Notes: generated from the letters alone by a model not told the origin. DNA of 64,000 bases from Aspidiotus rigidus (GCA_035079385.1 JAVHKY010000027.1:2046001-2110000); one strand, 5' to 3'. Shown: positions 10,114-24,676, counted from the first letter of the stretch. Program-made: numbers and translations.

Positions 10114-13100
10114 TGGCTCCTCGCTGTATCTGGTTTTCCACTCAAGTATACTTTTATTCTGTCTCTATTTAAGTAATTTCTCTTGGCACTCCAATTTTCA
10201 AATCACTGTGGAATAGAGATGAAGAAGCTCGTCTCTCAAAATTCAACTATGGTTCAAAGAGGTAATCATGCAAAAATATTTATCAATGACTCCTTAGGAT
10301 AAAAATGTCTCCGTACTAACTCGGTTAGTAGTGGGTCCACCTCGTTCACGAAGTCAAGGTAAGTATCAATGAAATGACGAAATGTATGAATAAACGCAGA
10401 TCAATTACTTAGCATGAGGATGCAAAATGAGCCTAGAGAGTTGTACAATTTGGATGCTGCACAAAATGGTGATCGATATAGAATAGACAAAATAATAGTG
10501 TATGATGAAAGAAAATATTTACAAGAAAACTTTTAGCTATTGTAGTCCTAATATAAGCTTTTCCACATGTTATATTTAAAAAGTGCAAGAGAATACCAAG
10601 TCCAAAACAGTTGAAAACAAAATTTTCATATCATGAACTTTCCAACGGATTCAAGTGCATGGAAAGGTGCAAACATTAGCGCTCCTAGTGACTAGTGAGG
10701 TATCCTCATGCGAATGAGCATTCTGGAGTTTGAATAAGTGTGCTAATTTGTTATTGTGCAGTATAGGTTATGGTTGTATCTGTAAATGTGATGTTCGTCA
10801 AAATTGTAAGGATTATGATTTTTATGATCATAATTACGTATTTGGGTATATTTGAAAAAATATAATTCTGTATTGTATATTTTCCAAAAATGTCTCAAGT
10901 GAATGCTTAATTCATTATGCTAAAACGTGACTCTTTTCAGTCCCACTAGCAGCATGCGTATCGAATGTTGATGTAAATTATTCAAAAAACTGCTGTGGAA
11001 AGCATATATTCGTAATTGACTGTTTTGAAGTGAATTGAAGATTTCTAGAGGTCCATCAAGACACAATGGGCAATTTTCTTTCATAGACTATAATTATCTA
11101 CTCATGGAGAACTTTTGGAGTTTTATCTGAAGATCTCGCCCCCCCCCCCCCAGGAAAGAAAATGGTTGTCTTAAGTACCGGTGTCTCCGAGAACGCTAAC
11201 TTCCTTTTCATGAAATGTATACAGGATTCCAAAAATATATTAAAACACTCGAAACTCAAACTTTTACGCGATTTTCTTCGTAATCCTTCAAATATCACAA
11301 CAGAAATCCAGATTTCCTTTCAAATTAAAATAAATTTTATGCAATATGAAATTATTTGCTTTTGTCTCTCCACAAATAAATTGAGTGAGCGTTGATAATT
11401 ATACGTGTGGGCATCGAAACGTTTACGCTCATTTTTGTAATTTCAAAATAAATTTATTCGTGGAGGCATAAGCCAATAATTGCATATTCTTTATAATTTA
11501 TCAATTTCCACGTTTAAAATTTCTTTAGTAAAATAAATTTCTAGGTTGGAGTGGTTCCTGAGTGTATGTGCATTCGTAGACATTTTTCAGCATATATTCG
11601 AGGCGAGACAAAAGTAAGAGATACAAATCTAATTCACACTGCTGCGATCTTACTCCACAAGGGGGAAACTTTCTTTTTACTCCTAGGATTTTGGTGGTTA
11701 ATGCTACTAGAAAAAAGAAAGAGAGAAAATAAAATAAAACGAACAACCGTCTGAAGGAGTGGTTCCTTATTAGTCGTCCTCGGGTGATTCAGGAGATAAA
11801 AAAAGAATATTATAGAGCTGCAGCCAATTGTAACAACATTGTATAGTTTAAAACAGAATCTTTTTCAGATTCGTGAGTTTTTCCTTGCGAATGACAGATA
11901 TATAGGTTCACTCGAGTTAAAAAAAGAGGAATACCGATAAATACCGTCTACAGAGTACATCTAATTTAGGGGTATATTTTCACGCTTGCGTTAAAATGTG
12001 ACGCTATTCTCCGTGCGAGTTTCAAGGATAACATTCATCCTCAAAAAACGTGCTTCATAAAAGGAGTCATAAAATTTGATACTGATCGATGTTTTGGAAA
12101 ATATGTATTCCATCCAAAAAGATTTTTTTTTAGGATAGAATAAATGTCACCGCTTGTTCTTTATTAGAATGAATAAGGATTATTTTTTTCGGAAAAATGA
12201 AAATAGCTTACGAAATTTAAAATTTCTATTCAGTACATCCATCGTGATGAAAACTACCTCATGGCCTACATCAGAAAGTCGAACGCAAGACGATATCGTC
12301 TTTCAGCTTCTGAGAAGCGTCCTCTGATACTCTGATACGCATAACTAATAAAAAATCGTTTTTTATGACGGGGGGCTAATAAGAAAGTATGAGAAATTAA
12401 ACACCTCGACACCGTCCATCACGATATCCTCCATTACGATTCAACACTTACATTCAGAGGTGCTTTAGTCGCCTCTATCAAACAGGTTTTCCAGCACCAC
12501 TGGGGTATTTTTCGCGGGGTACCATTCAATCACCCATCAGACCAATCAGAGAATAGATTAAGTAACATAACTTCTTTATCTGCGCGTAAATTTGGACTCT
12601 TTGGCTACAGTTTTCTCAGACCATACTAAAGAGGTCACATGGTCCCAATGGTATTTACATTCTTCTTAACGCTTTTTTTGGCTGTACCTCTCAATCATCA
12701 AACCAAAGTAGGAGTGCTAATACTTACAACGATACTAATCAAGGAGGGAAGGGGAGAGGATCGTGAAACAATGGAACATACCCGGATTTATGCTCCTTCA
12801 GCGGAATGAATTCGGCGATCGCCTTGCACGGGTTCTTCAGCCCAAATTCCATTGAAACGGAACGAAAAGAGTGTTTTTTCATAATTTCTTAGTCTTTCCT
12901 CCGCTAGATCTTCTTCTCCGTTAATATATTCTAAAATTTATTGAACCTGCTTCGAGACAGAGATTGATGGCCATACGTTTGCTTGATCGCCGCGAGCACG
13001 GGAATACAGTGTGAATAGAAAACCACAGTACTAAAACTAACAGGATGAGGGTGGCTAGAGAGAGAAACTATTATGACAGGGACATAAAAAAGTTTGGAAT

Positions 13101-14916
13101 TTAGCGTGACGCAGTATTTTCACAGATTTGCAAAATCGCGATTTCCGTCAGGTCGAAAAGGTTTCCCCTGATCCCAGGCGCCTGGCACTACAGAATCACC
13201 AAAATTTGAGGCTGAACGTATAACTGTAAGATTATTGTTGAATAGCTATCCCGTTAATAAAAGAGAGGTACCAGCACCATTTTCTTTTAAACCACAGCAC
13301 TGATTGTGAACTGCCGCAAAAGCTTTTTCATCAAAATAAAACTATAATCTCATAGAATTTCTTCTTTAACTTCTTTACCTTCACTATCCCTCCAAGAAAC
13401 GATTTTTTGAACTAATGGTCAAGTTTACAAATGATATTCGATACCTATATCCATCACAAGTGGTACCGAACACGCGTGTTTATAAGTAATGTACAACAGA
13501 TTTACATAATGAAATGTCAATGACGAATGTTCGATGTTCAAAGAGAGTATACAGACGTTCTTATTTATTCTTCGCACAAAATAGCCCAGAATCACGACAA
13601 TTAACGAGTCAACCATCGTTGCCAAGTGAACACGAGGAGTACCCAGACAATAAGTTGTATTTTTACATCGGCTTCGCTACTTACGTTGATGCGATTATAA
13701 ATGTAACCTGAAAGAGTATACGCAGCCACAGTTTAAAGCGCATCGTAGAACATTATTACCTATTATGCCTATACGCGAAAGGTACGAACAACTCCTCAAT
13801 ATTAATCTGGTGTGAATAAATTTACGTTCAAGTATTCAACGAACTAACTCGTATGTTGTAAGATTTATACGTTTTCTAATTGTTCGACAACTTTTCCTCC
13901 CTCCAAACTGTTCATCTTCCCCTGTCTCTTGTTAGCGATTTGTTTACTGTATATTTTCACGTATTACCAAGGCCTCCTTTTTCGATTGTAGAGGAAGAGA
14001 AAAAAAAAAAAAAAAAAACGCACATACACACAAAGTACAGTTTTTAATGCGCCGTTTCCGTTGACCTACACAATTACATAATTTTTACATAGAGGCTGAC
14101 GAAGATAAAGAAGGGAAAAGAGAACATCGCGTCGACTTCTACTTGATTTGTGTTCATTATTATTATTTTTCGCAATATAGGAAGCGATGAAGACCTAACA
14201 ACTTTTATGGCATCCTTGAACATCTACGACCCTTCGTACTGAACATGGGACACTTTGTACGTAGGTACATCGACGAATTTCATACAAAGTAAGAACGAAA
14301 AATTTTCACACGTGTAAATAATTAAGAGGAAAAATGAAAAATGAGAGGGAAGCCAGTATTATACTTCATTTGTACCTAACGATCCTATTTCTCGGTTGCT
14401 GGGAGACATTAAATTCATACTTTTACGACACCAAACCAAAATCGGGAAAAAAATAAATAAATAAATAAATAAAACAATCGTCGAATAACGGTGAAATTAA
14501 TCACAAACCAGGCGATGCGATGGCGTGCTACACACGGAGTAAAGTATACACGGTTGTATATTTATGTAAATACTGTACAGTATAGTATAGTTCATTGCTG
14601 CACTGCACTGTTTGAGTTCATAAATTCATCAACCTCAATAAGTAACCAGCTATATATCGTGTCATTACCGAAACGAAGGTCTTCATAATTATTATAATAC
14701 ATTTGTTCACGTATCGTACGCTTAAAACAAATAAAGAAAATCATTTTCTCTCCTTCGACGTAATCTTTTTCCTTTCACTTCAGTCTCTGATTGGTGGTTA
14801 GTTTTCTAAGAGCTGTAAGATCGACGCACCAATTTTTTTGATGATACGCTTATTCACGAATCTATTCTAAATTGAGGTTTTATTTGGTATCTTCTTTGTT
14901 TCTTCAATCAGTAAGT
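10114..14916. other. Intergenic stretch, no gene seen
   Basis: No supported coding exon. It contains an AATAAA at 10389-10394 that could serve the third family gene, a C-run near 11139-11150, a poly-A run near 14000 and an (AAAT)n run near 14452. Short open frames are scattered and unrecognisable. Confidence 0.5.
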
Positions 14917-15000
14917 TTTAACAGGGAACCTGTTTTATCGGGAGTTTTTCGGAAAAAACGTCCGCCGTCCGCAAAGCTTGGAGCTCAAAAATTTTCCTGG

Positions 15001-15200
15001 TCCCTCCTATCATATATAGCTCGGAGCGTGGGACGTGTGACGTCACAATTTGATGACGTCATAGGTAAGCCTTGTGAGATCACAATCTGAGGATGTCATA
15101 GATCATTTTTTTAAAAGTTCCCTCCGATTATATATAGCTCCAAATTCCGGGCCTGTGACGTCACTATTTGATGACATCATAGGTCAGCTTTGTGATGCCT
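15001..15200. repeat. Diverged tandem repeat (118-bp period) with CRE-like palindromes
   Basis: Two units begin at 15001 and 15119 with TCCCTCC and then a TATATATAGCTC-like word. Both continue to GTGACGTCA, ATTTGATGACRTCATAGGT and a CTTTGTGA-like word. Perfect TGACGTCA palindromes occur at 15038, 15054 and 15156, with a TGACATCA variant near 15172. The block is flanked by two direct copies of the palindromic word AACAGGGAACCTGTT (near 14920 and 15401), so the whole 14.92-15.42 kb interval may be one repeat unit. Confidence 0.65.
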
Positions 15201-15938
15201 CAGGTTCCCTGCCACCCCTTGTTTAGCTACATTAAAGCACCCGTGAGTTTATTTTTAGATCCCCTGCCTATAAGATATTATAGCACGAAAGTCCAAATTT
15301 CTCAAAGTCGCGGGGGGACTTGAAAGAATTTCGACCTACGAACCATGGTAGGAAGGGAACTTGGACCTTTTTTGCCAGTGATGTTGGATTTGAACCATTT
15401 CAACAGGGAACCTGTTCTATAGGTTTTTTTTTTTTTTAATTTGCCATGCGCCGTCCAATCAAAAACTAAGAAGAATTTTGACACTCAAGCTATATATGAT
15501 AAGATGGGCACTTCGGAAAATTACGGCTTCCTTAACAAAGTTGAACGAGGACCCTAAGTCTCTCTATCACTTGGGAGTCGAAATTTTTCCGAGACTTTTG
15601 AATTAATTAAATTAACCAACTTACTTTGCAAACCGCCCAAGCCCCTCTATTCATAAAAAATTGCCAAGTGCAAAAGATACGTAGGTATTAGTCCGCTTGT
15701 AGCTGTACACGATAACTGGTCAATGACATTCACGTTTCTTCTTCTGCATTTTTCTTAAATCTTGTTCCCTCAAGTTACTCCTCTCAGAACCGAAATGTTT
15801 TAATTTGTGTATTGGATGATCGGAAATAGTATGATACGACAAAAATATAGTCCGATGAATGGCCTGGTAAAGGGAAACGACAATGATGTGGATTCTGATG
15901 AATTTACAGAGCTCACTTAGATATGTGGTCCACTTCAA

Positions 15939-16200
15939 ATTGACTTTCCGACGTGAAATTGATTGCTCTGTCGTTGGGTCGGTTTCAAGTCGATTTGTAG
16001 TTCTCTAGTAATGCACGTTGGTCGACTTTAACCACGGCCGTCTTGTGCTTCAACTCGAAGTCGATTAGGAGTAGATTTCAAGTTGAATTTTCTAAATTTA
16101 TTCGTCTTCATCGACCTGAAATCGACTGCTCTGTTGCGTCGACTTTGAATCGACCTCAAATGTTAACCTGCAGTCGACATACAGTCACCTCTTAGTAATA
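15939..16200. repeat. Degenerate GTCGA-rich repeat block
   Basis: Words such as AAATYGAYTGCTCTGT, TTCAAGTCGATT and GTCGACTTTGAATCGACCTC recur. The segment at about 15950 is echoed at about 16115 (AAATTGATTGCTCTGTCG versus AAATCGACTGCTCTGTTG). It looks like an old tandem duplication of a repeat with an internal GTCGA motif. Confidence 0.5.
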
Positions 16201-16759
16201 TTTTGTCTGTTTGGTCTTCCCGAACCTAAATACTCGCGAATATTGTGGTAATAAAAGGTCTTGCAAAGTCGAGGCACGAGTATCCTCCAAATCGGGAGGA
16301 GTGCGCCGCAACTGAGGTAGTCAGAAGAGTAGAACGACGAGCCACGCGGCATTCGGAGCTCGAAAATATTATGACGGGAGTTAGCAGGGCTTCCGGAATC
16401 GTTGCTAAGTAAGGTACCCTATTGAAAACAACAATGAGAATAGCATGTTGTAAGCACCTCCCAACAAATCCAACAAGCATAACTCATTTGGGTGACCTCT
16501 CGCGCGAATTTGAGAAAACTTTATTACACGAAACATTCCTCGGGGTGTGGGGTTTTAGTATTCGGGAACATAGTATTTGGAGGAATGTCAGGAAATCTCA
16601 ATGACTGGACAACACTCCGCCCTGAGAAAATTTGAATATCTTTCCACTGGACAATAAGAACTATAAAAAAATTCAAAATACCAATTATCGGACACTCGGA
16701 GCTTTTTTGCAACCAATAGACAATCACATTTCCTTTGTGGTCCTCAATAATACATGTGT

Positions 16760-16907
16760 AAGAACGCAGGGCCGGATTAAGAGAATTTCGCTAGGGGGTC
16801 AGCGGTGGTGGGGGCCCCCAAAAAAGAGAAGAAAAAAGACTTTTTTCTTTTCTTTTTTTTCTTTCTCATGTGGTGGGGGCCTCCCATAATTCGGCCCTGA
16901 AGAACGC
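16760..16907. mobile_element. Tiny hAT-type non-autonomous element with 8-bp target duplication
   Basis: The ends read CAGGGCCGGATTAAG and, in reverse complement, CAGGGCCGAATTATG, which is typical of hAT-superfamily terminal inverted repeats. The 8-bp word AAGAACGC occurs immediately on both sides (16760-16767 and 16900-16907), matching the hAT target-site duplication length. The interior of about 130 bp is G-rich, then A/T-rich, and encodes nothing. Confidence 0.7.
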
Positions 16908-19900
16908 TTCACCGTTCTCACAAATTTTCGTGTTGGTGACGTTGTATCGACACTCGCAGATAAATTTGCGAGTATATAAGCTACCAACTTAAGTTATTAC
17001 ATCGATTTTGAGGTCACTGAAGACTTCCTATTTTATAGTAGGCTTGTAGTAGGTCTAAGCCTTCAATCTGACTCATGCAATAGGTTCCCTGCGTTCCTCA
17101 TTTAACTTCGTTGAGGAAACCGTTGTTTTTTATTTCAAGGTGTATAAAAATATTAAGTCTTCAGCAAAATGAGTTTGAGAAAGGACTGGGATAGATTAGA
17201 AATATTTTCCGAATTTTTACAGTAAGATTTTTCATTTTAATTCTTTGTACTTCTTGAATGTAGTTATGTTTAGAAATTTCATTTTTACTCCACCTTTGTT
17301 CTTAATATTTTTGACCATGATGAGTTCAATACTTGATTCACGACCATAGATCGTAAAGAAATAGTCGACTGCAGACGTACATAACCGATGTAATAATTTT
17401 CGATGTTCAATTTTCTTTCCACCAACGAAGAACATTTACCAAATTGCCAAAAATCTTGTATGCAAGGAAAGTTCGATCGTAAAAAATATTTCAAATGAAG
17501 GGTACACGGGAAGAAGGGGGAATGTCCACAAAACTTTTTTCCGAGAAAATCCCCTGACAACAATGGACATTCCCGCTTTTCCGTTGTACACTAGTTTTAG
17601 AAGTGCGTTTTTTGGTGTGAAGGCGAATTTTCCATACAATTCTGATAGCAGTACGTAAAAGAGCAGGTCTTTCTTTAAATAAAACCGTATCTAACTAAAA
17701 ATTTTTAAAAAGTGGATATTCCCCCGGAGTGCCTTGAGGCCATTTTTATAAAGATAATTCTTCGTAATCGTTTTAGGGAGGGGGGGGGGGGGCAGATAAT
17801 TTTTTTTAGCTATAAGAAATTAAAGTTTGAGGGGGGTTTCTTCATTGGACCCGGGTGATCACGGCACCCCTGCCCTTCAAATGTCTTTGAGAGGAATGTT
17901 AGGATACGAATATATCAATATTATTGTCTCATTCTTCACGCTACTGGTTATTATTTTCCAATATAAACCGTCGAAACTTAATAAAAGTGAATGAGATTTG
18001 TAATCCCGATTCCGTACGACGGAACAGAATAAATGATTGTATTGGAATGAAGATTGCGACAAGAATTGTACTTTTTTCGAGCTCAATTTTCAAGTTCAGA
18101 TATTATACATACATTTAATTACATTCTCGATAGTGAAAGACGGTTTGGGTGAACATACAAGCGTTCAATTTCGATCATCAGCGGGGCGACGGACGAGTTT
18201 CACTTCACTCAGAATATAGGCGTATACGGGCCGTAGTTTCTAGAAGAAGGTAGCAGCGGCAGTATTCTTGTACGTATATGGGCCGACAAATTTTGCAGTC
18301 ATCACACGACGGGTATTTTTTGTCCAACAATAAAATCGAGCGACAAAAAACATCTGCGTAGTATGACGGCGACAACGACACACTCCTTCGGTGGTTTCTC
18401 AATCCACGCCATACGAAAGTATAATACGCGAATACGAACAATGCAAACAACATTTTATTAGAAAAATCAAATAGCACAAAAGGAAAGAAAGAAAGAAAAA
18501 CATACGAAGACGCTCCGACAGAGGAGGCGAAAATCAATTTTCATAAATGAGCCTACGTCGTCCAACCATAGCCGCCAACGACGAGGACTGACCAATTGCA
18601 AAGGGGTCCGACCATACGGATACGAAATGTTACATTAATATTTAAATTGTATTTTATCCAACATACAAAATAAATTCATAATAAAAGATAAATTCGAAAA
18701 AAAAAATCAGGTGACGGTTTAATTTTGAAGAGTTAAACATGATGCAAACAAATTGATTTCGAGTTCTTCCAACGAAATAAGAGACCAGATAGATACACAA
18801 TAAAAAATTATGCCGAAGAAGATAAGAGTACCGTAATTCATTATTAATAATATTACCATCGTTACCGTAGAAAAAACAATAGAATATCAAGAGAGAAATA
18901 AGAAAGAGGATATGCTTTAGGTAAGTTACAGATAGTTCCACCCCCCGGTCTCCGTTTTTGAAATACATACGTCGTGCGTATATCGAATAATTTCTAGGCA
19001 ATCATAATAATAATACTAATAATAGAAATAGAATACAATCTTTCCAATTTCATAAAATTATAATTGAAAATAAATGCAAAATCGATTTTTTTCAGTTTTA
19101 ATTACACGTTAACATACCTTGAAAAGAGAGAGAGAGAGAGAGAAGTTTAGAAGCTAAATGCGAAATTTCGTTTTCATAAAATTTGTACCACCGAGAAAAA
19201 GACTTTCGTTTAGCTCAAATCTTCTTAGTTTGAGCGTCGACTCGGGAGCGAGTGTTTTTTATGAGAGTGGGTAGAAGAGAAATTATTTCCCCCTCTTATG
19301 AATAAATTGTGAGGTCGGCGCGTGTAACAGAATTGAATAGTACAGCTACATAATACAAAATCTTAGAAAGGTAACTATGTCATAACGATCTCGTACTTCT
19401 TATTTATGCGTGTCTAGAAAGGAAAGAAAAAAGAGCGGCGTACCAGAGACGAGAAGGAGATCTATTGTGAACGGATTCTTAAAAACCAATTTATCGCACC
19501 AAACACAATGAGTACCTACATACGCGCATATCAGGACATATGGCATCGCGTACTGCCGCGACCTTGTTAGGAAGTGGACCCTAGTTTCTTTTCCCCCTTT
19601 TTTCTTTAGTACCGAGAAAAAATACTACACACATAAGACACGAATAATAAAAATGTCTGCAGATGTTACACATACAAATGCCGTACCGGTTTCCCGTCTC
19701 GAAGAACGAGGAAAAAAAGAAAGAAAGGAAATAAATATAAACAACGAACGGCAAGTTGAGGGATCGAAAGAAATATATGTATACGGTCCGTTCTCATCTG
19801 TCGATCCTTCTTTGTGTTGGCGCTAAAACTCTGAGATCTCGATCTCTTGCTGCGGTAAACCAACAGGAGAAACAGAAGAAAAGATGATGATGAGCAAGAA

Positions 19901-22900
19901 AATATTTCCCATTTCAGTAAGAAATTAACGCTGTAGTTGCTTTCTCTTCGTTAAATACGTTACTAATATAAACTAAAGAGAAAGAGAAAAAAAAAATATG
20001 AAAGTACTTTTTTTATCAGACGAAGAAAAGCTCTGTTCTCCAATTCCTATTTTTGTCAAATAATGAAGCCAACTTCTATCGAAAAAGATTGATTTTGAAG
20101 AACTTTACCCAAACAAATAAGGAATTAATAAAGATCATTTCAAGCTAATTTTAGCATACTCTCGCGATGGGATACATTCCTGAGGGAAGAGCAGTCGATA
20201 ATTCTTTAAAGACGACTGAAGAATAATCTCAGTCGAAGAAAAGTACTGAATTTTTGATAATGGATCAAGGAAGGTTGTACGTTTTTTTCCTTTCTATCTC
20301 TTTTTCCTTTCCGGTATTTTCGTGATATTTAAAAGTAAAGTAATAGTTTCACAGCCATAGGAGGAGAGACAGCCACCCTATCTCGCTGTACAAATTCTGA
20401 CGAGACCTATCGATTTCATGATGACCACACACGACTAATAATATCTCATTTCGCCATCGTTCGTATTCAAGCTTAAAAACCTGCAAATTATCTGAACCTG
20501 GAACTATTTTTGCAGTTAACTCAAGATGTCTTCGAACTGACGACTCTTCCCAAGAAAAGTGCAGAAAGTATCGAACCATCCACAGTTTTCCAATCTATTA
20601 ATTTTCCACGACTGAAATTAGTTCTTATATTCTACTTTCTTATACGTAGCAGACTAACATTCGTTCAAAACCAAGCGGAGTAAAAGAAACTAATTTTTGC
20701 GTTAGAATAAGTGGACAGAAAGAGCAACTCGTTAAACATTCTTCTGAAGGAATTTCTGACCTGGCACAACTTAAACGAACTTCGCTATTTTATGACTTAC
20801 ACGTGAGTAAGTAGCGAGTACCATAAGCAAAGACATTCACATACACGCAAGTCATATAAACGGGAGTAATCCGATTTAGTCGCGCCAGGTCTCATGTTTC
20901 GCACCTGAACGAAACGAACAGTGACAAAAGTATTTGGCAATTGGGCAGACTATCTCACATAAGCGCCATTTTATATCATATGTGCATCAGAAAAAAGGGA
21001 TAAAATTCTAAAACAATCCTTTTTTTTTTTTTTTTTTTCTTATTATTCCTCGACTATAATGAAATTTGAACAAGAAATGACAAAAGAGGAAAATAATAAG
21101 GATTTGGTTCGAATTTTATCACACGCAAAAAGAAAATTTTCGCATAACTCAACGATAAGAGATCGATAAGAATGATTAAGACGAGATACCGGTCTAGTCT
21201 ACCGGTACAAGACCGACCCTTAGAAGGGAAAAACGGACCGACTGTTTCCTCTTCGTCACTCCATATCAACAATGCGGAGTGAATATCTTTCTCATAAAGG
21301 AGGAAACGAAAGACTCAAAACCCTCTCCCTTCTCAAGCGTATTCGTGGACGACTCGAATGAATGAAAACTAAAAATGAATAAGAACCCTTTTTGTAAAAA
21401 AAAATAATTATTAACAAAATAAAATTGGTAAGTATTGTTTCCTAATACGCTACACAAATGGATATAATAAACTAATCGATAATAATATATTCGTATAAAT
21501 CTCACTCAGTTGACCAAAAAATATTGTACAAAAGAGGGGGAAAAAAGTATAATAAAATGAAAAATGATACATAACTTTGAAAAAAAGAATGGATAGATTC
21601 ACTCCCCGTTAACTATTCTAATACACACACACACACACAATTGCGCGTAATTTTATCCCAAAAAACATTTTTCATCGTCCGAGATGAAAATAATAAATGG
21701 TATTTACATGATACTAACTGTAAAATCAATCGTAACAAAATAATAAGCGTAAACGATGCTACATCTACAGAAAAAAAGAGAGAAACAAAAGTCAAAAAAA
21801 GAAAAGAAAAACGATCCATAATGAAAAAAATAATAACAGAAAGGTACCGTTGTCGAAATCACGCAACCTGCACACTTACATTTAGTTTCTATCGGCGACG
21901 AAAGTTCGGGTCCGTTCGTTTTGACCAATTTTGACGTTCGAATAGGGGTAAGCACGAAGCTAACAGAATTTTAAAAAATTTGGTGATTAAGAATTTTCTA
22001 CAGAACGGAAAAAATTTGAAAAGACCCAATCAAGCATGTGAGTCTAGAGCTTGCTTTCCATATCTGCTGCTGAAAAGTTATACAAATGTTTCTAGTTGAA
22101 AATAATAATTATTAAGTGTTCTTGGGGTAGTTAGCAGACCAGAATGTTCCACGCGACGTTGGATGATGAAAGCTTGAACCACCAAATAGTAAGTTGAAAA
22201 AGAAAAAAAAAACAGTTCAGGGATTCCTCCCCCTCTCCCCATTTTCAACAGTTCATGAACGTCGAATTTCACATTAGATCGTCGTTAAGCTAGACGATAA
22301 CTCGAGAAGAACAAAAAAAGGTAAGACAACTACATGATACCGTCAACAATTCTCTTGGAAGTAACTATCAAACATAAAGAGTTGTCTGGTGAAGGACTCG
22401 TATTTTGCGACGTAGAAACGACCCTGAAAGAGGATATATCTAATGGTTTCACTCAATGAGAAGATGGTAACCATCATGTTGAATGCTTTTCAAAACTCAG
22501 GAAATAAGAAACCAACTAGAGCGGTTTGTAATGAAACGTCAAAGTTTCAATAATCTAATCGAAAAACTCATTTCTATTTATTAATCATCAGGCAATCACT
22601 CGCATATTACCAACGTCCGACTTCATATTGAACAGCAATAGTCCTAGAAAAAGCGAGGGATGAAGAAAAAGCAATCATGAGGCAGTGAGTTGACGAATAT
22701 TTATTCATAAATGCGCACTGTCGAAAATTATTTTGAATATCCTTGAAATTTCGCGACTAAAGAATTACATTCGACTCAAACTACAGTCTTTCATTCTTTA
22801 CACAGTCTATTCAAACTAATCTTCGCACAATCGCACAAACGATTCTACTCGCGCTAAAAAAAAAAAAAAAACACAAAACAACCCAATAAATACAGTGGCG

Positions 22901-24453
22901 CAATGACCCTCTCCATCTTCTAAAAAACTCTCTCCTTCACTAATTAAGAAAAATTGAATTCATTTTTTTTCATACAGTAAATCAGAAAAAAAGAAGTATT
23001 ACCCCCCCCCTCCCTAAAATCGTTTGAAAAGTTGCAACAAGAAAGGAGAAAAATTGTCATACTCAAGTATTTGAATGATTGATTCTAGAAGACTATTTAA
23101 TTACGCCGAATACAATAATATAATACATCATTCAATTCTTACTATATGTACTATCACATGAACAACCATTCATACAAGCACTAATGACGAAAACGAGAAA
23201 ATTCATGTATAGTTCCCCTTTCTCATGATTAGTGGTTGTGAATAAGATTATTGATGTATCGGTTGTACACAGTCTCAAACAGAAACTCACAATTATCATT
23301 AAATTCCAGTAAGTAGCTCGGAAGGAAACGCATTGATTCTCGATATTCTTGGGCGACATCGAGAAAAGAGGGAGAAGTATCATAATTGGAAAATACTGAA
23401 CAATTTGCAATACTCAAACACATGCATAATGCAACGGTTTTTCTCAGGAACCGAAAGCTCACTTGAGATTCCTACCAGCTATATTTTCGGGCATAGAGAG
23501 AGTAATAAATCTAAATATTTTCAAAAAATTATTTTCTATCGCAAGAAATTTTTCTCCACAGTTAAGCACGAAATAAGATTGTTGAAACTTGAGTCCAGGT
23601 TGATTTACAAGATAGATTGAACCCGGACAGGATGACGGAGAGGGTATTGCACAATGAGCAAAGTATACATCAAAATCACACAGGTCCGACTTTGAGCTGC
23701 GTTACTGCAAACTGCATCGAACGTTCGCAGTAAGAGCTCAATGATGCCACTAACGAAAAGTTTTTCCTCGTATCTACACGCATCCCTCGAACGAAGAAAA
23801 AATTCGATGAGAAGACCCTAAATTTGCCACAAGACGTCAGATTGACTATAGCGACTTCTAACGGTTTCAACCTGAATGTATTTCTCGTCAACTTTTGCTG
23901 CTCAATGTATTGGTGAGGGTCGTGTTTCATTTTAATGAACAGTCTACTAAAGGGGGAAAGGTGGAACCAGTAAAAAAAATCAATCGAACACGTAAGCGTG
24001 TTTTGACGCTGACACTCGTACGTTGTTAGCCGAGTGTTTGTCATCCAACGTCGCGTCCTCGAACGACAGGTGCGAATATTTAACTCGGCTAAAGAGAGAC
24101 CTCAACGAACTACGAAAATTTCAACCCTCTTGCGACCAGAATAATCCATCCATGTTTACTTTTGCACTATCATCACAAGATACATTCATATAGATAATCG
24201 AATTGAATACGGCCAGACAAAATAAAAGAAAAATAATCATGATAGCTCTTGTCCTGAATTTGACTATTGGTTCTGGGTAAAACGTAACCCCAACCCCCAT
24301 AGCTAAGATGATCATATGTGGGTCAAAACGAACTCACATTTCCGCTGTGCAGCCCATCCCAAATTATTTCTAATTTTACCTTTTCTACAGACCGTAACAT
24401 ACGTAAAATACCTACGACAACAAATAATGAAGAACCGACGGCACTACGAACGA

Positions 24454-24494
24454 CCGAAATTTTGCTATACTATCCCGAAATTTTGCTATACTAT
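24454..24494. repeat. Two tandem 21-bp copies
   Basis: CCGAAATTTTGCTATACTAT occurs twice with a 21-bp period, at 24454 and 24475. Confidence 0.8.
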
Positions 24495-24636
24495 CGTATT
24501 CGTTGAGCGAACATCACAACACGTAAATTAGTTTTCCCACTACGGAACCGTCAACCAACACCAAACTTTCAGCAAAACAGCAGCAGAAGAAGTTGGACAA
24601 ATTTTCTTCATCTCGACCACAAAGCACAACGGATAC

Positions 24637-24676
24637 CGATACGAAATACTCGAGTGCGATACGAAATACTCGAGTG
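24637..24676. repeat. Two perfect tandem 20-bp copies
   Basis: CGATACGAAATACTCGAGTG is repeated exactly twice, head to tail. It lies about 250 bp downstream of the stop codon of the minus-strand FRAT-like gene. Confidence 0.85.
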
